Shown here: piece by piece, positions 59,182-64,000 of the stretch
Layout: each line of letters starts with the position of its first letter
How positions within the stretch are numbered: position 1 is the stretch's first letter
Translations under genes and position numbers: made by a program
Source: Oscillospiraceae bacterium
Lineage (GTDB): Bacteria; Bacillota; Clostridia; Oscillospirales; Ruminococcaceae
Assembly: GCA_017518255.1 (NCBI GenBank)
Contig: JAFWVK010000063.1
Location: 1-64,000, forward strand
Direction: 5' to 3'
DNA: 64,000 nt
The notes under the pieces: generated by a model
Databases searched by the model: none
What the model was told of the DNA's origin: nothing
What the model saw: only the letters and a program-made list of their open reading frames with translations

Positions 59182-59215
59182 GCAGCACCGCCGGAAAAAT
59201 CCGCAGAAATGCTGC
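59182..59215 (-). terminator. Terminator of the metallopeptidase gene
   Basis: GCAGCA and TGCTGC arms with an inner CCG/CGG pairing are followed by ATTTTTTG on the minus strand. Confidence 0.7.
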
Positions 59216-59238
59216 TTTTTTGCTTTTTTAGATGATAA

Positions 59239-60828
59239 TCAGGAAAGTGCTTTCAGTCTTTGACGAATCGCATCTGATATATAATCAATCGTATCCGCCG
59301 CAAACGGGTCACGGAGATTACATGTTTTCATTGCTTCCGAGAAAAACATTTCCCCGGAGAAAGAAGATATTCCGCTGAGTTTTTCATAGATGCTGACTGC
59401 TTCCTCCTGATTTTCCTGCATCAAGGCATAAATCTGAATTGCCGGAAGCGCGGATATACCGTAACTGACATAATAGCCGGGCTGTTCAAAGAGATGCGTG
59501 ATTTCGTAAAACTCGGTAGACAGATCAAACTGTTCACGGATTTCATCGTAACAGTTCAGGACATCTTCAGCCGAATATGATTCAGCGTTCTGCATTACCT
59601 GATATTCAAACTGACCGATTGCCAGACCGGCGATAACCGAACCGAGAATATTATAGATTGCCAGCTTTTCCATGAAAGCGGCATCTTCTTTGAAGATTTC
59701 CGGATAGAAACGGGTAAAAAGCATTTCCATGCCCTGAGACTGTGCTTCTGCAACATCAATACAGTTATATTGCTGATAGATCGGAGTCTCATCACCCAGG
59801 TCGCAGTGAAAATGCCCGAACTCGTGAGAAACGGATATGACGTCATAAAAATCGTCTGCAAGAAACGTATACATAAGTGCTTTTTTCTCACCCGGCAGAC
59901 AGACAGTATAGCATCCGTCGTAGCAGTCGTCGCCTTTTGCAATCTGATAAAGCTTTTCGCTGAAAAGAACATCAACCGATTCAGCGATAGCCGGAGAAAT
60001 CCGAGGAGCATATTCTTTCAGTAATGCATATGCATCAATCTTGTCACATTTTCCTTCCGCCATTTTATTGTAAAGCGGATCGGCAACAATATCGTCATAA
60101 AGCATCTGATAAACAGGAACTATTTTTTCCAGTACGGAATCAGCGACATCTGATGCCTGCTCGGCAGTATAGTCACGGCAGTAGCTGGAATACAGGAAAT
60201 CTGACAAATCATACGTTTCCAGAACGTCAAGATACAACTTTGCACATTCCATATTGGATTCATCCGTACTGATATCAGCATCATAGGCTGTATCGTAATA
60301 CTGATCCATCAGCTCGGTATGCTCCGTGGAATTGATTCTGGCAGAGGACATTACACGTGTCAGGCTGTTGATAATATAGTAATCTCCCCATGAATCGTTA
60401 ACATAATCGGTAAAGAGATCCTGATATGCAGAATACTTTTTTCCGTTTGCAAATGCCCATGCCAGCATTTCATCAGCTACGCAATAATCTTCCCATGTAG
60501 TCGAATTTGCCTCATAGAGATTCTGATCCGACCATTTTGCACGGTAAGCCAGCTCTGCCCTTACATTGATTGCGTAGGCTTCATTTTCAGCATCCAGAAG
60601 TTCCTGAATTAAATCCTTGATTTCTTTTTCTTTATCCGGCTCTGTCCAGATACTTTTCAGATATTCAATCCTTGTTTGCAGTGCAGCAAGATCAAACCGC
60701 GGAAACGGCGAATCGGCTGCGGATTGAGACGAAAAAACATCTACCGGCGGCTGCTTCAGAGGATTACTGCATCCCGAAAGCAGAAGAAGCGCCGTAAAGC
60801 ATACAGAAATCAGTCGGGTTCGCTTCAT
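59239..60828 (-). CDS. M3-like metallopeptidase lipoprotein
   Basis: The start at 60828 (MKRTRLISVCFTALLL) follows AAAGGAAC. A lipobox (LLLSGC, about Cys20) predicts surface anchoring. The 529-residue, mostly helical body has the zinc motif H335-E-F-G-H339 (VSHEFGHFHCD) and a downstream Glu (AEAQSQGMEMLF). This is the oligoendopeptidase F/thimet (M3) arrangement. Most family members are cytoplasmic; a secreted lipoprotein form is less common and would trim peptides outside the cell. It follows the pseudo-P-type ATPase gene by 30 nt on the same strand. Confidence 0.85.
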   Translation of the reverse strand: MKRTRLISVCFTALLLLSGCSNPLKQPPVDVFSSQSAADSPFPRFDLAALQTRIEYLKSIWTEPDKEKEIKDLIQELLDAENEAYAINVRAELAYRAKWSDQNLYEANSTTWEDYCVADEMLAWAFANGKKYSAYQDLFTDYVNDSWGDYYIINSLTRVMSSARINSTEHTELMDQYYDTAYDADISTDESNMECAKLYLDVLETYDLSDFLYSSYCRDYTAEQASDVADSVLEKIVPVYQMLYDDIVADPLYNKMAEGKCDKIDAYALLKEYAPRISPAIAESVDVLFSEKLYQIAKGDDCYDGCYTVCLPGEKKALMYTFLADDFYDVISVSHEFGHFHCDLGDETPIYQQYNCIDVAEAQSQGMEMLFTRFYPEIFKEDAAFMEKLAIYNILGSVIAGLAIGQFEYQVMQNAESYSAEDVLNCYDEIREQFDLSTEFYEITHLFEQPGYYVSYGISALPAIQIYALMQENQEEAVSIYEKLSGISSFSGEMFFSEAMKTCNLRDPFAADTIDYISDAIRQRLKALS

Positions 60829-60858
60829 ATCAGTTCCTTTCCGGTCATTCAAATTAGA

Positions 60859-63426
60859 TCAGATATCTTTCATGCGGATTGCCATAATCGTGACAATCGT
60901 GCAGATAATCTGATATGTAAGAAGCAATCCGCCGCTGATATCGGAATATGCTTTCAACAGGATAAACAAAACGACATAAATAAATCCGAGGCAGGCGGTC
61001 ACAATCTGAAGAATCAGACCGAGTGTTGCAGAAGAACGGATTCTCTTGGAACCGATAATAGTTTGAATGAATCCTGCAAGTCTGCCTGCACAGAGCATAG
61101 ACGGACTTGCTTTTTTCAGCGGCACGGTTTCAGCTGCATAGTCCTTGCCGAGTCTTGAGGGCAGAACCTTTATCCGGTCTTCCGAAATATTGAACATCTT
61201 GGCGATTCTGCGCTGAGTCAGAAGTGCATCATTGCTGCGGACAAGCAGAAACAGGTTTTCACGTTCTATTTCCCGCATCCAGTGTTTGATACTTTTACTC
61301 GCCTCCAGACGGACGATATACAGAGCGGCTACCGTTCCGGAAACAGCGAGATACAGCGCTTCGGTTCCGGGAGGCATCAGAGATTCCACTTTTGATGTAA
61401 CCGGAAGCCCTTCAATACTGTGTTCAATCATCATATCTCTGGTTCCGAGCAGAACTCGTTTATTTTGAATCCAGCCGCTGATGCCTTTTCCGTCATCATA
61501 AGAATAATTTTCAACCGGAAGCAAAAGCTGATCTTCTGTCAGAATAGCACCGGCAAACAAATCCTTCAGAATACTGCCGGCATGTTTGCTAAGACTCATG
61601 GAATACTGAACAGCTTCTTCAATTCTGCTTTCACCCAGCACCTGAATGGATTCGAGCTTTGTTGTGCCGCGCGGGAATAGTGTCTGCGCATCAACCATCA
61701 CCGTATTGACATCAAAGAAATCATCAACACTCTGATAGCCGAGCAGTAATCCGCTGTTACGAACATAATCTCTTGCGCCGGCTAAAAGCGGCAGATTGGA
61801 AATCAGCGTAATTGAAACACAGGCGCACGCTGCAAAACAGAGGGCAAAAATTGATACGCCGTAGCAAACGCAGCTTTCGACCTGTGCGGAATGCAGAATA
61901 CTCATGAATACAGAGAACAGTGCCGAAAGAACTGTAATCACCGGAACGGCGGTTCGGCAGAATTTATCTGCAATATCGGTTGAGAATGTGTATTTGAGAA
62001 AATCCTCCGGCTCTGCGACCGGCTGCATTGCGGCAAGAATCGGGAAATCTCCTGTTGTTCCGCGCGTCAGATTCTCCGCGCGTTTTTCATCCTCGACATA
62101 GTGAATGCCGAATTTCGGATTGCCGTCCGAAAGCCGCTCAAGATTCACCAGAGCACGGGATACAATCATGCGTTTTCCGACAGCATTCAGGAACAGCGAA
62201 AGAAGACCGATCGGTATATAGACAGATATGATGCCTTTTTTCAGCATATCGGCACTCGGAAGCGCCAGAAAAGCGGCAAGCTCCGCAGACATCATAGACA
62301 TTGCAGCGAGGGAATCGCAATCTGCTTTGAAAGTCAGCAGCTTGAGATAACCGTTTTTCAGCAGACTGCTGCAAAACGGTAATGCAGCAAGACCGAGCAG
62401 CAGCTGGACAGTAAGAAATGCAACCGGTGAGCTTTTACTTGCAAAAGCGGCAGGCATCGGCAGAGCGGGAATCCAGTCAATCAAAGTCACGACAATACTG
62501 ATAAAAGCAAGCAGTCCAAGCATTCCGATTCGGAGCAGCAAACTGGTTTTCAGTTCCGTCAGGTCATTCCGGATGGTGTCGCGGTCTTCTTTTTCGCCTG
62601 TTTCCTTCGCTTTTTTCGGCAGGTCCAGCCGTTCCCGCTTTTCATTGGGATAGCGTATATCTATATTGATTTCGGATTTGTTTTTATGGTTATCTTCAGA
62701 AAGATTTATTTGCGTATGCGGCGCTTTCCCGATATATTTGACCGGTTTCTCCTCCTCAAGCGGGAATGCTTTCAGAGGTTCGGGAATACGCTCCAGAGCT
62801 TCCTGCGAGGAAGCCTGTTCGCGTCTGTTCCGGAGCTTGGAAGCGGGAAGTGTCTGCGGCGTATTGTTCGGCGTATCTTTGCCGTAAGGTAGTTTTTCCC
62901 CCGAAGATCTCCGTCTGCGCAGTTCCTTTGCGCGAGTGGAATCACTCATGCGGCGGATTTTCGGGCTGTAACGTTCATCCGTATCCGCTTCGCTGCGGAT
63001 AACCGCGTGATCGTATGCCTGAGAAGTGGAGGCGGCAGATGCGGTCTGCTTCGGGAGTGTTTCCGGTTCCACATGAGCAATCGAATTCATAAATGAAACC
63101 TGCGGCTTTTTGATATCGGCAGGAGTTGTAGTTTTCACAGGATTGCCCCTTCTCTGGGCTCTGCGCTTTGCATCCGGAACCGGATTCCCGTATGGATCGG
63201 TTTTCACGGGATTCCCTTTTTCATCCGTCTGCGGTTTGATTCTGGTCGGAACTACAACCTTAACAGGAGCCGCCGGACTTTCCTTTTTGGATTCGGCTTC
63301 CGAAGCCGCATCCTTTTCCGGTTTTTCCTTGATATCCTTAGAAGCCGGTTCAGTTTCGGGTTCCTTTGTTTCGCTGCTCCGAGCTTCTTTTTCTTCTTTA
63401 TTTACATCATCAAATGACTGATTCAT
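60859..63426 (-). CDS. P1B-type ATPase homologue lacking catalytic motifs, with a long disordered N-terminus
   Basis: The start at 63426 (MNQSFDDVNKEEKE) follows AAAGGAT. The 855-residue protein begins with about 310 charged, Pro/Lys/Glu-rich, probably disordered residues. It then shows eight transmembrane helices placed as in heavy-metal P-type ATPases, with CAC where CPC is usual in the sixth. The phosphorylation site that should read DKTGT reads D579-A-Q-T, TGE and GDGxND are not visible, and only an N-domain-like GWIQNKRVLLGTRDMM remains. It cannot be a normal ion pump. A scaffold, sensor or partner subunit role is inference. Confidence 0.75.
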   Translation of the reverse strand: MNQSFDDVNKEEKEARSSETKEPETEPASKDIKEKPEKDAASEAESKKESPAAPVKVVVPTRIKPQTDEKGNPVKTDPYGNPVPDAKRRAQRRGNPVKTTTPADIKKPQVSFMNSIAHVEPETLPKQTASAASTSQAYDHAVIRSEADTDERYSPKIRRMSDSTRAKELRRRRSSGEKLPYGKDTPNNTPQTLPASKLRNRREQASSQEALERIPEPLKAFPLEEEKPVKYIGKAPHTQINLSEDNHKNKSEINIDIRYPNEKRERLDLPKKAKETGEKEDRDTIRNDLTELKTSLLLRIGMLGLLAFISIVVTLIDWIPALPMPAAFASKSSPVAFLTVQLLLGLAALPFCSSLLKNGYLKLLTFKADCDSLAAMSMMSAELAAFLALPSADMLKKGIISVYIPIGLLSLFLNAVGKRMIVSRALVNLERLSDGNPKFGIHYVEDEKRAENLTRGTTGDFPILAAMQPVAEPEDFLKYTFSTDIADKFCRTAVPVITVLSALFSVFMSILHSAQVESCVCYGVSIFALCFAACACVSITLISNLPLLAGARDYVRNSGLLLGYQSVDDFFDVNTVMVDAQTLFPRGTTKLESIQVLGESRIEEAVQYSMSLSKHAGSILKDLFAGAILTEDQLLLPVENYSYDDGKGISGWIQNKRVLLGTRDMMIEHSIEGLPVTSKVESLMPPGTEALYLAVSGTVAALYIVRLEASKSIKHWMREIERENLFLLVRSNDALLTQRRIAKMFNISEDRIKVLPSRLGKDYAAETVPLKKASPSMLCAGRLAGFIQTIIGSKRIRSSATLGLILQIVTACLGFIYVVLFILLKAYSDISGGLLLTYQIICTIVTIMAIRMKDI

Positions 63427-63457
63427 AAACCTATAATCCTTTCCGTCCTGATCGTTT

Positions 63458-64000
63458 TTACAGGAGATTCCGCTGCCGGACACATTCATACATCAGAATA
63501 CCGGCTGCTACCGAAGCGTTCAGAGAATTCACCTGTCCGTACATAGGGAGGGAGATTATGGCATCGCACTGTGAACGGACAGGCATACTCAGACCGAAGC
63601 CCTCCGAGCCGATTACAATTCCGGCAGCACCTTTCAGGTCTGTCCGGGATGCAGGACTGCCGTTCATATCGGCACCGTAAAACCATATTCCCTTTTTTTT
63701 CAAGGTAATCATTTCTGTCGCAAGATTGCTGACACGGGCAACCGGAATCCAGCTTGCCGCGCCGGCAGATGTCTTGTATACTGTCTGTGAGAGAGATGCA
63801 CTGCGCCTTTTCGGAAGAATCACGCCGTGAACACCGGCTGCCTCTGCGGTACGAAGAATCGCGCCGAGGTTGTGCGGATCCTCGATTCCGTCACATAATA
63901 CCAGAAACGGCGCTTCGTGTTTTTCTTCCGCAATCCGTAAAATATCGGAAACACTGACATACTTTGCGCATGCGCCTTCTGCGCAAACGCCCTGATGATT
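63458..64000 (-). CDS. rlmB: SpoU/TrmH-family rRNA 2'-O-methyltransferase (RlmB-like), C-terminal part
   Basis: The last 180 residues of a gene that enters from the right edge. It keeps NHQGVCA at the linker, EDPHNLGAILRTAEAAGVHG (motif 1), AGIVIGSEGFGLS (motif 2) and ISLPMYGQVNSLNASVAAGI (motif 3) of the knotted SPOUT fold. RlmB methylates G2251 of 23S rRNA in E. coli; TrmH-like tRNA specificity cannot be excluded, though the HQGV motif favours RlmB. The pseudo-ATPase gene starts 31 nt downstream and may be co-transcribed. Confidence 0.92.
   Translation of the reverse strand, partial: NHQGVCAEGACAKYVSVSDILRIAEEKHEAPFLVLCDGIEDPHNLGAILRTAEAAGVHGVILPKRRSASLSQTVYKTSAGAASWIPVARVSNLATEMITLKKKGIWFYGADMNGSPASRTDLKGAAGIVIGSEGFGLSMPVRSQCDAIISLPMYGQVNSLNASVAAGILMYECVRQRNLL

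Noticed and set aside
1..64000. CRISPR array, insertion sequences, rRNA
   Set aside because: No regularly spaced repeat series, transposase gene or rRNA sequence was seen; the only clear mobile element is the tRNA-Glu integration.

Overview
The window reads as chromosomal DNA of a low-to-mid-GC, spore-forming member of the Clostridia, most like a Ruminococcus-type Oscillospiraceae. This is an inference from gene content: spoVAD/spoVAE behind a sigma-G-like promoter, a SufCBDSU operon with an Rrf2 regulator, meso-diaminopimelate dehydrogenase, a GH16 glucanase, many sigma-A promoters with 17-bp spacers, and TTG/GTG starts with strong AGGAGG ribosome sites. No rRNA, CRISPR array or insertion sequence was seen.

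Layout. 1-4.7 kb: a partial BMP-type binding-protein gene, a giant orphan coiled-coil gene whose 3' end looks frameshifted, and a lipoprotein. 4.7-7.1 kb: an ECF sigma factor overlapping its membrane partner. 7.1-12 kb: a DNA glycosylase, a hemolysin III protein, a lipoprotein carrying a prephenate dehydratase domain, glycyl-tRNA synthetase and two YbjN proteins. 12.1-15.2 kb: a one-promoter operon of XRE repressor, ImmA/IrrE protease, small protein, Y-family polymerase and YolD-like protein, which looks like a LexA-independent damage response. 15.2-19 kb: a zinc-ribbon protein behind a duplicated promoter-like repeat, a DUF5131-DUF4186 fusion with an MBL hydrolase, and a 22-residue Cys-rich peptide gene. 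19-25.3 kb: sufC-B-D-S-U, rrf2, mnmA, in which Fe-S assembly shares its sulfur donor with tRNA thiolation.

25.5-34.5 kb holds a radical SAM protein, malic enzyme, a YdcF protein, a zinc-ribbon XRE regulator, DAP dehydrogenase, HU with a Lys/Ala-rich partner, VanW, a penicillin-binding protein and an amidase. 34.5-44.5 kb holds two two-component systems, one with an unusual extracellular sensor region and one directly upstream of a three-gene ABC-2 exporter, plus a SpoVB-like flippase. Then come tRNA-Tyr/Thr, spoVAD-spoVAE, an FAD dehydrogenase, prolyl-tRNA synthetase and tRNA-Met/Glu.

50.65-54.44 kb is a small integrated element in the 3' end of tRNA-Glu. It has a tyrosine integrase, an excisionase-like gene, a relaxase-like fragment, an AT-rich cargo ORF and 20-bp att repeats, and the probable native tRNA terminator now lies beyond attR. 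54.6-64 kb holds a GH16 laminarinase lipoprotein, an ABC exporter, ssrA with smpB, an M3-like metallopeptidase lipoprotein, a P1B-type ATPase homologue lacking its phosphorylation motif, and a partial rlmB.

The best candidates for undescribed biology are the XRE/IrrE/Y-polymerase operon, the pseudo-P-type ATPase, the Cys-rich microprotein, the dispersed promoter-like repeat and the tRNA-Glu element.
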